64,000 nt of DNA from Acinetobacter sp. ANC 7912 (GTDB lineage Bacteria > Pseudomonadota > Gammaproteobacteria > Pseudomonadales > Moraxellaceae). Positions 51,598-60,687 of this stretch are shown here, piece after piece. The notes under the pieces are model-generated. The model was not told the origin of the DNA. It saw nothing but the letters and a program-made list of their open reading frames with translations, and did no database searches. Numbering within the stretch: the stretch's first letter is position 1; every line of letters starts with the position of its first letter. The stretch spans positions 2,604,001 through 2,668,000 of the forward strand of contig NZ_CP156795.1 of the NCBI RefSeq assembly GCF_039862785.1, written 5' to 3'. The translations under genes and the position numbers were made by a program.

Positions 51598-53787
51598 TTA
51601 CTTTGCTTTTCCTTGCAAACGCGCATAGTCCAGCAATACATGTGCCGCTTCAGTGATGAATGCTTCCTCTTCTGGCAATTGTGGACGCTCTTTCGCCTTC
51701 ATCTTGGCACGTGCCTCGATCATTGCATCCAGAGAAGCCTGATAGCTTTCCCAGTTGGCATAAGGTTTTAAACCTGTTGCTGCACGACGGGCATTTTCAG
51801 CTTCCAGGGTTCTGCGTTCCAATTCAGCCAGCTCAGCCTTACGCTGATTCAGATCCAGCACCAGGCGTTTCTGATCATCAGTCTTTTTCTGAATGGCTTT
51901 ACGCTGTTCCAGATATTTAAACTGCGGATCCAGATTGACGCGAACTTGTGAGCTCTTCACCAAATCAGGGACATATTTCTGCACCTCGCCTTCGCGCTTG
52001 AATGGTGCCGTTGGAATGGTATCCCATTGCAGCGCATTTTTAGCCTTACGCTCACCAAACTCTTCGTTATAGATATCCACCAGCTTAATATCTGGAATCA
52101 CACCCTTATTCTGGGTACTTCCCCCAGTAATCCGGTAGAACTTACGCTGGGTCAGCGTGGCCTGGCCATAGGCCAAGCTGTCTAACTGAACCTGTGCAGT
52201 TCCCTTTCCTGTGGTGGTACTGCCAATCACAATCCCGCGTTCATAGTCCTGAATCGCTGCCGAGTAAATTTCACTTGCTGACGCAGAAGCCAGGTTTACC
52301 AATACGGCTAATGGACCGGCATACGTTTGTGCACCGCCATCATCATCTTCAAAGACGCTGACATTACCGTTGCCATCCCGAATCTGTACCACAGGACCGG
52401 ACTTGATCACCTGTCCCAACATACGTGCCACTTCTTCAAGTGAACCACCCGGGTTATTACGCAGGTCGATCAGAATTCCTTCTACATTCTTAGCAGACAG
52501 TTCTTTCAGTGCATTATTGGTATCTTCAGATACTGAACGATAGTCCGTACCGGCACGACGGGCACGGTAGTTCAGATAGAAAGATGGTATTTCAATCACA
52601 CCAAACTGATGTTTCTTACCATCACGCTGGACCTCAACCACACGGGTACGAACACCAGCATCTTCTTCCTGAATCACGTCACGGGTAATGGTCACATTAC
52701 GCGCCTGGCTCAGGCTGGCACCTGGACCCAGCAAACGTAAAGTCACTTTCGTACCACGTTTACCCCGGATTAGGCCGACGATCTCATTACTTGGCCAACC
52801 GATGACATCCACCATAGCTTCGCCATCTTGCGCAACACCAATGATGCGGTCACCAGATTTTACCTGACCAGATTTGCTGGCTGGGCCACCTTCAACGATG
52901 GTTTCAATCTTGGTGTAGTCTTCATTACCCCGTTCCGGACGAATCGACACCCCAATGCCTTCAAGCTGTAAAGTAGTCTGACGGTTCAGCTCCATCGCAT
53001 CCACAGGCGGGAAGTAATTACTGTGTGGATCATAAGTCAGCATCATCGCATTCAGTGTCTTGTCCAACACATCATCACTCTTGATCCGGCTGAGACGTTC
53101 TAACTGACGAGTATAACGCTTAGTGAGGGTCTGTACCGGAGTCAAGTCTTCAGGGCCTGCCAGATCCTGGCCATTGGCCAGTTCCGGATTGGCTTTCAAT
53201 GCTTTCTGCTTCGCCAGTTCTTCTTCTTTGCTAATGGTCAGATTGATCAGCTGCGATACCAGCATTTTTGACCAGTAGGCACGCTGCTCGGCTTGAGTCT
53301 TAAAGAAAGGCGCCTTCTCACGATCGGTATCGATATACACATTGGTCTGATGCAGGTTTTGTGGCTTTTTCAGCTCTTCTAGCATGAAGGTATAGAACTG
53401 TTTCAGACGATCGCGATAATGCGCATGAATTTCAAATGGGCCTGTCAAATTGCCGGCTTTTAGGTTGGCACCAAAATTGGCGCCATAACGTTTTTTATAA
53501 TCTTCAACTTCTGATGCCAGGAACAAGCTGTGTTCCGCATCTAAACTATCAATATAGAAATCAAAAATACGCTGTGAGGTTTGCGCATCCAGACGCAAAT
53601 TCAAATAATGCTGACGGTCGACCAATGTAGCCAACTGTCTGGATACAAGCGCTTGTTCTTGAGTAGGTTGTATGGCTTTGCTGGTGACTTCTGATTTTTC
53701 AGCAGCAATCGCATCGCTTACCACATGGGTAAAAAAGAATCCGCCTGTCGCAATCGCAACTGCGCAAGCTACTGTTTGAAGTTTCAT
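51598..53787 (-). CDS. prc: Carboxy-terminal processing (tail-specific) protease Prc
   Basis: Periplasmic Ser/Lys-dyad protease (S41 family) that trims or degrades envelope proteins, including peptidoglycan hydrolases in other species. The 729-residue protein has a signal peptide (1-29). A PDZ domain (about 240-330, GIGVSIRPERGNEDY and SGQVKSGDRIIGVAQDGE) is followed by the catalytic part, with Ser in SASASEIYSAA and Lys in STTTGKGTAQ about 25 residues later. A C-terminal domain follows. ATG at 53787 is chosen; a TTG eleven codons upstream is possible because AAGGA sits between the two. Confidence 0.93.
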   Translation of the reverse strand: MKLQTVACAVAIATGGFFFTHVVSDAIAAEKSEVTSKAIQPTQEQALVSRQLATLVDRQHYLNLRLDAQTSQRIFDFYIDSLDAEHSLFLASEVEDYKKRYGANFGANLKAGNLTGPFEIHAHYRDRLKQFYTFMLEELKKPQNLHQTNVYIDTDREKAPFFKTQAEQRAYWSKMLVSQLINLTISKEEELAKQKALKANPELANGQDLAGPEDLTPVQTLTKRYTRQLERLSRIKSDDVLDKTLNAMMLTYDPHSNYFPPVDAMELNRQTTLQLEGIGVSIRPERGNEDYTKIETIVEGGPASKSGQVKSGDRIIGVAQDGEAMVDVIGWPSNEIVGLIRGKRGTKVTLRLLGPGASLSQARNVTITRDVIQEEDAGVRTRVVEVQRDGKKHQFGVIEIPSFYLNYRARRAGTDYRSVSEDTNNALKELSAKNVEGILIDLRNNPGGSLEEVARMLGQVIKSGPVVQIRDGNGNVSVFEDDDGGAQTYAGPLAVLVNLASASASEIYSAAIQDYERGIVIGSTTTGKGTAQVQLDSLAYGQATLTQRKFYRITGGSTQNKGVIPDIKLVDIYNEEFGERKAKNALQWDTIPTAPFKREGEVQKYVPDLVKSSQVRVNLDPQFKYLEQRKAIQKKTDDQKRLVLDLNQRKAELAELERRTLEAENARRAATGLKPYANWESYQASLDAMIEARAKMKAKERPQLPEEEAFITEAAHVLLDYARLQGKAK

Positions 53788-53987
53788 AAATAGTTCGTAC
53801 TTCCTTGGTCGCCTGACCAATTTAACTGTGTCGTTTTCCGATCAAAAATGAAGGTATTCGCGATCTTAAACAACTTAATAAGTTTATGTTGTGTAGTTTT
53901 ATCATATTCTGTACAGCTAAAGTGTAGCAAAAGATTGCAGAAATCAGGTATTGTTTCCGCTGAAAAATACGAATATGGACACTGCAT

Positions 53988-55010
53988 ATGATTGGCGCAT
54001 TGATGCTCGACATCGCTGGCACTCAACTTACCCAGGAAGATATTGAATTGCTGCAGGCTCCGCAGGTTGGCGGGGTAATTCTGTTTGGTCGCAATATTGA
54101 ATCCCCGGCTCAGGTTCGTGCTTTGACCGATCATATGCGCCAGATTCGTCCAGATATTCTGATTGCTGTGGATCAGGAAGGTGGCCGCGTTCAGCGCCTC
54201 AAACAAGGCTTTACCCTACTTCCTGCCATGGGCTGTTTTGGTGAGCTGTATCAGGCTGAACCAGAACGTGCTTTAGAGCTTGCTGAAAAATGTGGCTGGT
54301 TGATGGCAACCGAAGTACTGGCGGTTGGTATCGATTTCAGTTTTGCTCCGGTACTGGATCTGAATGATATCAGTGATGTGATCGGTGACCGCAGCTTTGC
54401 TAAGAGTATCCAGGACATTATTCCACTTGCAAGTGCTTTCCTCAAAGGTATGAAACGCGCCGGCATGGCCTCCACCGGTAAACATTTCCCGGGTCATGGC
54501 TCTGTTAAGGCTGATTCGCACGTGGCTGCTGCCGTGGACACCCGTAGTTATGAAGAAATCCAGCAAAAAGACATGCAGACCTTTATCCAGCTACAACCTC
54601 AACTAGATGCCCTCATGCCAGCGCATGTCATCTATAGCCAAGTCGATCCAAATCCGGCTGGTTTCTCGGAATTCTGGATTCAGAAAGTCTTACGTCAGGA
54701 GCTTGGTTTCGACGGCGTCCTGTTCTCGGATGACCTGAGCATGCAAGCCGCTTGTGTGGCTGGTGGCGCTGATGCCCGTATTCAAGCCGCGCTGAATGCA
54801 GGTTGTGATATGGGCTTGGTCTGTAATGACCGTGTGGCACAATGTGTGGCATTAGAAGGTATTGTCGACCTACCTTTGCCCAATCAGGAACGCCTGGAAC
54901 GCATGCGTGGCCGCATTCCTGAGATAGAGGTCGGTGAAGTATTAGACCTAGGTGATGAATGGTGTCAGGTGCGTGACGAAATCACTGCATTTAAAAACCA
55001 GTTTGCTTAA
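53988..55010 (+). CDS. nagZ: Beta-N-acetylhexosaminidase NagZ
   Basis: Cytoplasmic GH3 enzyme that removes GlcNAc from anhydro-muropeptides during cell-wall recycling. In many bacteria its product induces AmpC beta-lactamase. The 340-residue protein has the NagZ active-site loop KHFPGHGSVKADSH (catalytic His and Asp, about 165-178) and the nucleophile Asp in LFSDDLSMQAA (about 246). The N-terminal ALMLDIAGTQLT and GGVILFGRN are typical. Divergent from prc, with a 200-base gap. Confidence 0.95.
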   Translation: MIGALMLDIAGTQLTQEDIELLQAPQVGGVILFGRNIESPAQVRALTDHMRQIRPDILIAVDQEGGRVQRLKQGFTLLPAMGCFGELYQAEPERALELAEKCGWLMATEVLAVGIDFSFAPVLDLNDISDVIGDRSFAKSIQDIIPLASAFLKGMKRAGMASTGKHFPGHGSVKADSHVAAAVDTRSYEEIQQKDMQTFIQLQPQLDALMPAHVIYSQVDPNPAGFSEFWIQKVLRQELGFDGVLFSDDLSMQAACVAGGADARIQAALNAGCDMGLVCNDRVAQCVALEGIVDLPLPNQERLERMRGRIPEIEVGEVLDLGDEWCQVRDEITAFKNQFA

Positions 55011-55044
55011 GTTTTCTTATCCAACGAATTGCTGAAAATACGAC

Positions 55045-55073
55045 AAAAGGAACACCACAAGGTGTTCCTTTTT
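55045..55073 (+). terminator. Terminator after nagZ
   Basis: Arms AAAAGGAACACC and GGTGTTCCTTTT around ACAA, followed by T residues. Confidence 0.9.
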
Positions 55074-55127
55074 GTTTATGATGTCTTTGTATAAAAATCA
55101 ATACAATAACAACAAGGTCAGGATGAC

Positions 55128-55991
55128 ATGTCAGCACAACTTTCACAGCATCGCCATATTTCTTTTACCGCGCATTACACCGGTTATATCTGGTACCAGA
55201 TGGGCATCTCACATCCAGTTTTTGCCACAGGCCGGGGAAAATTTCTTGCCGCGCTGGTTCACCCTTTGGAAACCTGGGCTGAAAAGCACGTCGGTGGTAG
55301 TATGCGGACTACCCTGCGTCAGCGCCATCAGATGATTGACGAACATCTGTGTCAACTGATTCAGCAACACCCAAAACTACAAGTGCTAGAAATTGCCTGT
55401 GGCCTGTCACCGCGTAGCTGGAATTTCAGACAGAAATTCCCGGAGATCAATTATCGTGAACTAGATCTCCCCGATATGGCCAAGATCAAAACCCAGGCGC
55501 TAAAAGCACTAGATCAGGATGCACCCGAAGTACTGACCGCCGATATTTTTAGTGAAGAACTGGCTAATATTTTTCAGGTCTTTGATCCCGAACAGCCATT
55601 GGTGGTGATTAGTGAAGGCCTGATTAACTACTTTGATAAAGACCTATTGCAGACTTTATTAAAAGGTATTGCAGAATATGGGCAACGCTTCCCGGAGATT
55701 CATTACCTCAGTGATATTTATCCTGAACCGGTCAAAAACCGTCTGGCCAGTTTTATCTGGGCCTGCAGCCGTTTACTGAAGTTTATGTCCCGCAGTGCCT
55801 TTACCTTTCATTTTAAGTCACCGCAGGAATTGCAGCAGTTCTGCCAGCAGGCAGGTTTTGCTAACGTAGAGATTCAACAGCCACAGCGTTATTTTGCTAA
55901 ACCTCGTCAGCCAAACCCGATTATCGAGCAAGATGAACATCTCGGTGATCTGGTCTGGATGATTCATGCGACTAAAAAAAACAGCGGTTAA
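55128..55991 (+). CDS. Class I SAM-dependent methyltransferase (LCM-like)
   Basis: A 287-residue protein with the SAM-binding motif I VLEIACGLSPRSW (about 84-96). Acidic motif II is YRELDLPDM and motif IV is LVVISEGLINYFD, which resembles leucine carboxyl methyltransferase/O-methyltransferase types (SEGLxxY). No substrate can be assigned. ATG with a weak AGGA upstream. The stop codon lies in the loop of its terminator. Confidence 0.82.
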   Translation: MSAQLSQHRHISFTAHYTGYIWYQMGISHPVFATGRGKFLAALVHPLETWAEKHVGGSMRTTLRQRHQMIDEHLCQLIQQHPKLQVLEIACGLSPRSWNFRQKFPEINYRELDLPDMAKIKTQALKALDQDAPEVLTADIFSEELANIFQVFDPEQPLVVISEGLINYFDKDLLQTLLKGIAEYGQRFPEIHYLSDIYPEPVKNRLASFIWACSRLLKFMSRSAFTFHFKSPQELQQFCQQAGFANVEIQQPQRYFAKPRQPNPIIEQDEHLGDLVWMIHATKKNSG

Positions 55992-56004
55992 TCCGCTGTT
56001 TTTT
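55975..56004. terminator. Bidirectional terminator overlapping the methyltransferase stop codon
   Basis: Arms ACAGCGG and CCGCTGT with A/T runs; the stop TAA sits in the 5-base loop. Serves the convergent genes on both sides. Confidence 0.85.
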
Positions 56005-56027
56005 ATTTCTATTATTTGGAGCCTTGA

Positions 56028-57365
56028 TTAAACCACGGCATCAAAGGATGGCGCTTCTAGCATCGCTTTCTGATGACGTACAAAACGCAACAAACGATCT
56101 GCCACATCAAAACTGCCATGCTTGAACAGGGCACGGATCTGATTCTCAGTATGTTCAAAGATCAGGCATTCAATTTTGAACTCTCCTTCTTCATCTTCCA
56201 AATGCAGCGCTAAATCTCGTGGATACTGAATTGCCTGCTGAACCTGAGCTGCATCCAGTTCCAGCAATACGCCAAAGAAACTCAAATCCACAATGGTTGC
56301 ATCTAGGCGTAAATCAGAATGACGGTGACTCAAAAAACGTTCCGGAGTTTGTACTGGAATTCGTTCTTCGCCACGGCGTTCAATTTGCTGCATCTGTTCA
56401 CGGGTAAATGGAATAATGCCTTCCAGCTGATCAATCGGTTCATCTCGCAGGAATGTGGCAAATAAATGCATGGTTTCCTTACGGCGTTGCAACTGTGGCA
56501 CATGATCCGCCCCCGCAATTTGGGCGTACTGCATATCTGGACACTGCAGGGCAAAGTTGGCATTTTCATGTGGCAAGGTAAAGCTGTCATACTGACCACA
56601 CGCGACCAGCACCTTGCATTGTGGAATAGGTACATTGGTTAGACGCAGCAGACGGTTACAGTTGATGTCATAACGATCCTGCTCTGTCTCGGTAAATTCT
56701 GCCATCTGTCTAAAGAACAGGCGTTTTGCTGTTGGTGACATTTTGGTTTCCGTCAGGCGGGCATGATTGACCAGATACAGAATCACTGCCTGACCAAATT
56801 CATCCATCCGACCTTCTTTCATCAGGTGTAGAGACTCCTCCAGCAGCATACGCCAGCTCTTACGGGTCTTCTGCATTACACCCATCAGGATCATGCGATC
56901 GACCAGTTCCGGACGTTGATTTGCCAGACAGGAAGCAACCACAGAGCCGAGTGACATCCCCAGCACCGCCACTTTAGGTAAATGCATCTGTTCCAGCCAA
57001 CGCCCCAACATGCCAGCCAATTCTTCTAATTCCAGCGTTCCAGCAGAGACACCTGTGTCGACATTGGTAATCTGCTTATTGGCACCCATTGAAGGCAGGT
57101 CAATCAGGATAATCGGACCCGCATCGAACAGCTGCTCAACACAGTATTTATAGGAATTAAAATTCTGGAATGCACCCCCAATAATGACCATTGGGGTCAT
57201 GTGCAGCGTGTCTGGACGGGCAATTGCCATATATTCAATTTTCCAGCCATCCATCCAGGTAGTACGTGGTGGCTGTTTGAAACTGTTTTTATCGTAAAGA
57301 TCAAAAAAGTCATAATGGCTCGGTTGATCAGTGCTCGGGTGATCCATCTGGATAATGGAATTCAT
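56028..57365 (-). CDS. Alpha/beta hydrolase with C-terminal PilZ-like domain
   Basis: A 445-residue fusion. The N-terminal alpha/beta-hydrolase domain (about 40-310) has the nucleophile elbow GMSLGS (Ser about 138), a likely acid Asp in CGQYDSF (about 260) and His in GADHVPQL (about 288). The C-terminal part (about 327-435) shows the PilZ c-di-GMP signature: RGEER (RxxxR, 331-335) and, 25 residues on, DLSFFG (DxSxxG, 360-365). No signal peptide, so it is probably cytoplasmic. The substrate is unknown. GGAGG lies upstream of the ATG. Confidence 0.85.
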   Translation of the reverse strand: MNSIIQMDHPSTDQPSHYDFFDLYDKNSFKQPPRTTWMDGWKIEYMAIARPDTLHMTPMVIIGGAFQNFNSYKYCVEQLFDAGPIILIDLPSMGANKQITNVDTGVSAGTLELEELAGMLGRWLEQMHLPKVAVLGMSLGSVVASCLANQRPELVDRMILMGVMQKTRKSWRMLLEESLHLMKEGRMDEFGQAVILYLVNHARLTETKMSPTAKRLFFRQMAEFTETEQDRYDINCNRLLRLTNVPIPQCKVLVACGQYDSFTLPHENANFALQCPDMQYAQIAGADHVPQLQRRKETMHLFATFLRDEPIDQLEGIIPFTREQMQQIERRGEERIPVQTPERFLSHRHSDLRLDATIVDLSFFGVLLELDAAQVQQAIQYPRDLALHLEDEEGEFKIECLIFEHTENQIRALFKHGSFDVADRLLRFVRHQKAMLEAPSFDAVV

Positions 57366-57691
57366 ATTCCTTTCCTCCGTCCTTGCTTATTTTTATTGTG
57401 CAAGCAATTATCGAGAGATGTCATGTTTTCAGGATCAGCTTAAAAAATCCTGAAAATCTGCCTTTCTCTTTATTTATTATGTAATTTGACATCAATGTCG
57501 CTGGCAATCATTCTATACAGAGCGGCTTTTCACAAGCAACTGATCTGGCAACCGCTTGTCTGCTTTTGTCCATAAAAACAATTTCAAAATGTTTAGCTAT
57601 TGTAAATCCACATGAAATTTTGACAGTGGACTTCATTGTCCCGCCACAGACTGTTAATATCGGGTAGATATTTCTAAGTGATCAAACCGCT
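57366..57691. other. Divergent promoter region between the hydrolase-PilZ gene and proA
   Basis: About 325 AT-rich bases without a gene; both promoters must lie here. I cannot assign specific elements. Confidence 0.5.
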
Positions 57692-58957
57692 ATGCAAGAG
57701 TCTATTGAACAATATATGCAAACGGTAGGACAGCAGGCTCGTCAGGCTTCACGTGTCTTGGCGCGTGCGTCCACCCAAACCAAAAACAATGCCCTGTCAG
57801 CAATTTATACGGCTTTAAAAAATAGCGAAGCTGCAATTCTGGCTGCCAATCAGATTGATATGGCGAAAGCGCACCAGAACAATCTTGACAGTGCCCTGCT
57901 GGATCGCTTAGAACTGACTCCCGCACGTTTCAAAGGTATGCTGCAAGGCCTGAATGACGTGATCAGTCTGGTCGATCCGATTGGTGAAATCACCGATATG
58001 GCTTACCGTCCATCCGGCATTCAGCTGGGTAAAATGCGTGTGCCGCTCGGTGTGGTCGGCATGATCTACGAATCACGCCCGAACGTAACTTTAGAAGCTG
58101 CATCGCTGGCACTGAAATCCGGGAATGCAATTATCCTACGTGGTGGTTCAGAAGCACTGGAATCCAATCAAGCGATTGCCACTGCGATTCAGCATGGCTT
58201 GCAGGTCGCTGGCTTACCAGAAGCTGCAGTACAGGTCATCAAGACTTCAGACCGTGCTGCAGTCGGCCATTTGATTACCATGTCAGAATACGTTGATGTG
58301 ATCGTGCCACGTGGCGGTAAAGGGCTAATCGAACGTATTACCAATGAAGCACGTGTACCGGTGATCAAGCATCTGGATGGTAACTGCCATGTCTATGTCG
58401 AAGCACAAGCGGACTTACTCAAGGCATTACCAATTGCACTAAATGCCAAGACCCATCGCTATGGTGTCTGTAATGCCATGGAAACCCTGCTGGTCGATGA
58501 GAAAGTAGCTGCCGAATTCCTGCCACGTGTCGCTGAACTGTATCAGGGAAAACAGGTCGAACTGCGTGGCTGTGCCGAAACTCGCCGTATTCTGGGGGAT
58601 CAGGTTGTAACTGCTTCAGAAGAAGACTGGTATACCGAATATCTTGGCCCGATTCTGGCAGTCAAGGTCGTTTCTGGCGTGGAAGAAGCGATTGAACATA
58701 TCAACAAGTATGGTTCACATCATACCGATGCCATCATCACGGAAAACTACAGTATTGCCCGTGAATTCATGGCAGGTGTGGATTCCAGCTCCGTGATGAT
58801 CAATGCCTCTACCCGTTTTGCCGATGGCTTTGAATATGGTCTTGGCGCAGAGATTGGTATTTCCACCGACAAAATTCATGCCCGTGGTCCAGTCGGACTG
58901 GAAGGCCTGACTTCCCAGAAATGGGTGGTGTTTGGTGACGGTCAGATTCGCCAATAA
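57692..58957 (+). CDS. proA: Gamma-glutamyl phosphate reductase
   Basis: NADPH-dependent step of proline synthesis that makes glutamate semialdehyde. The 421-residue aldehyde-dehydrogenase-fold protein contains [20 protein letters not shown], the cofactor segment [12 protein letters not shown], and the catalytic Cys in [11 protein letters not shown] (about 235). It ends [15 protein letters not shown], the conserved ProA C-terminus. proB is not adjacent, unlike in E. coli. Confidence 0.97.
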   Translation: MQESIEQYMQTVGQQARQASRVLARASTQTKNNALSAIYTALKNSEAAILAANQIDMAKAHQNNLDSALLDRLELTPARFKGMLQGLNDVISLVDPIGEITDMAYRPSGIQLGKMRVPLGVVGMIYESRPNVTLEAASLALKSGNAIILRGGSEALESNQAIATAIQHGLQVAGLPEAAVQVIKTSDRAAVGHLITMSEYVDVIVPRGGKGLIERITNEARVPVIKHLDGNCHVYVEAQADLLKALPIALNAKTHRYGVCNAMETLLVDEKVAAEFLPRVAELYQGKQVELRGCAETRRILGDQVVTASEEDWYTEYLGPILAVKVVSGVEEAIEHINKYGSHHTDAIITENYSIAREFMAGVDSSSVMINASTRFADGFEYGLGAEIGISTDKIHARGPVGLEGLTSQKWVVFGDGQIRQ

Positions 58958-58968
58958 TTCAGCAAATG

Positions 58969-58997
58969 AAAAACAGCCCTTTCAATGGGCTGTTTTT
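58969..58997 (+). terminator. Terminator after proA
   Basis: Arms ACAGCCC and GGGCTGT around a 7-base loop, followed by five T residues. Confidence 0.85.
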
Positions 58998-59408
58998 ATC
59001 AATGCAAGAAAATTGATAGCTCGCAATAACTGACCCCATGGGTCACATTTTATAAGGATTATCTTTATTCATTTGTAGTCTGTTTATATTTTCACCAATT
59101 CTTTGTATAAACTATAACAAAGTATTCAGTTGGCAAAAACTTGGAGAATTCTCAGATTTGGATCAAGATGAAACTACGCGGGATGAGGTACTATTTTATT
59201 CATAAATGAAAACGATGAACTGATAAATTTTAATTATAATTGTTTGAATGATCGATAGTGCTTAAGTCTAATCACCTAAAGTCTATCTAGGACAGAAAAA
59301 ATCCGCATGTTAAAACATCATCACTGATCTAAATTGCATCGCTTTTTTGCTCGCAAGCAGGTCAACTTAATGGATGAGAATTTTAATTAGAATATCGGGT
59401 AAACAATC
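58998..59408. other. AT-rich region upstream of ackA
   Basis: About 410 bases without a supportable gene. It must include the ackA-pta promoter; no clear element can be assigned. Confidence 0.5.
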
Positions 59409-60632
59409 GTGTCTAAATCAGTATTAGTTATTAATTGTGGCTCTTCTTCGATCAAGTTTGCTTTATTACTTGAAGAACAGAACTTCCGTATTCACGGCTT
59501 AGCTGAAAACTTAGGCACTGAAAATGCCCGTATTAAAGGTGTGACTGTCGGCGACCAACCAGTCGATATTCATATTCCTTTTGCAGATCACAAAAAAGCG
59601 CTGGAAGTTGGTCTGGAACGTCTTGCGAACTACAAACCGGATGCGATTGGTCACCGTGTGGTACACGGCGGCAGCCTGACCAAAGCTGAACTAATTACTG
59701 ACGAAATCATTGAAAAAATTCGTGAGGCAACGCCTCTTGCACCTTTACACAACCCGGCTCACCTGATCGGGATTGAAGCAACCCAGCGTCTGTTCCCGGA
59801 TCTGCCACAGGTTGCGGTATTTGATACCGCGTTCCACCAAACCATGCCAGCACACGCTTACCGCTATGCCCTGCCAAAATTCCTGTATACAGACTTTGGC
59901 GTACGTCGTTACGGCTTCCATGGTACCAGCCATGCTTATGTTTCTGAACGTGGTTCTGAACTGGCAGGTAGCTTCAAGCAAGGCGGCTGGTTAACCGCAC
60001 ACTTGGGCAATGGTAGCTCGACCTGTGCGATCTGGAATGGCCAAAGTATGGATACCTCAATGGGTCTCACACCACTGGAAGGTCTGGTCATGGGTACCCG
60101 TAGTGGTGATGTTGATCCAAGCCTGCACAGCTTCCTGGCAGCTAACCTGGGCTGGGACGTTTATAAAATCGACCGTATGCTGAACAAAGAAAGTGGCCTG
60201 CTCGGTTTATCCGACAACTTGTCAAATGACATGCGTACCCTGATTGAAGCGTCTGAAAATGGCAATGAAGATGCAACGCTGGCGATTGAAGTATTCTGCT
60301 ACCGCCTAGCAAAATCACTAGCTGCATTGAGCTGTGGCCTGCCACGTGTGGATGGCCTGTTCTTCACTGGTGGTATTGGTGAAAACTCAGCATATATTCG
60401 TGAAAAAACCATGGTTTACCTGCCACACTTCGGCTTTAATCTGGATAAAGAAGCCAACAATGCATTAAAGCGCGGTACTGAAGGCCGTATCGACAACGGC
60501 ACAGGCCCACAAATCTGGGTCGTGCCTACCGATGAAGAAGGCCGTATTGCTAAAGAAACCCAGCACGTGGTTGAGCAGGAAGTGGAGAACACGACTGTAA
60601 AAAAGTCTGAACCTGAGGCTGCGCTTGCTTAA
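59409..60632 (+). CDS. ackA: Acetate kinase
   Basis: Interconverts acetate plus ATP and acetyl phosphate. The 407-residue protein starts [15 protein letters not shown], the kinase phosphate-binding motif. It has [21 protein letters not shown] and HLGNGSST with the expected catalytic residues, and [14 protein letters not shown] near the C-terminus. GTG start with a weak ribosome binding site. It is followed 55 bases later by pta, forming the acetate switch operon. The C-terminus has a short acidic/basic tail ([13 protein letters not shown]). Confidence 0.96.
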   Translation: MSKSVLVINCGSSSIKFALLLEEQNFRIHGLAENLGTENARIKGVTVGDQPVDIHIPFADHKKALEVGLERLANYKPDAIGHRVVHGGSLTKAELITDEIIEKIREATPLAPLHNPAHLIGIEATQRLFPDLPQVAVFDTAFHQTMPAHAYRYALPKFLYTDFGVRRYGFHGTSHAYVSERGSELAGSFKQGGWLTAHLGNGSSTCAIWNGQSMDTSMGLTPLEGLVMGTRSGDVDPSLHSFLAANLGWDVYKIDRMLNKESGLLGLSDNLSNDMRTLIEASENGNEDATLAIEVFCYRLAKSLAALSCGLPRVDGLFFTGGIGENSAYIREKTMVYLPHFGFNLDKEANNALKRGTEGRIDNGTGPQIWVVPTDEEGRIAKETQHVVEQEVENTTVKKSEPEAALA

Positions 60633-60687
60633 GCAGGCGTAGGATTCCTATACCTTCTATTTTTAATTTTAGATATTTGAATACGCT

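Noticed and set aside
53784..54206. 140-codon minus-strand frame between prc and nagZ
   Set aside because: It runs antisense through the nagZ start and across the prc start, has no family features and is best read as a shadow.
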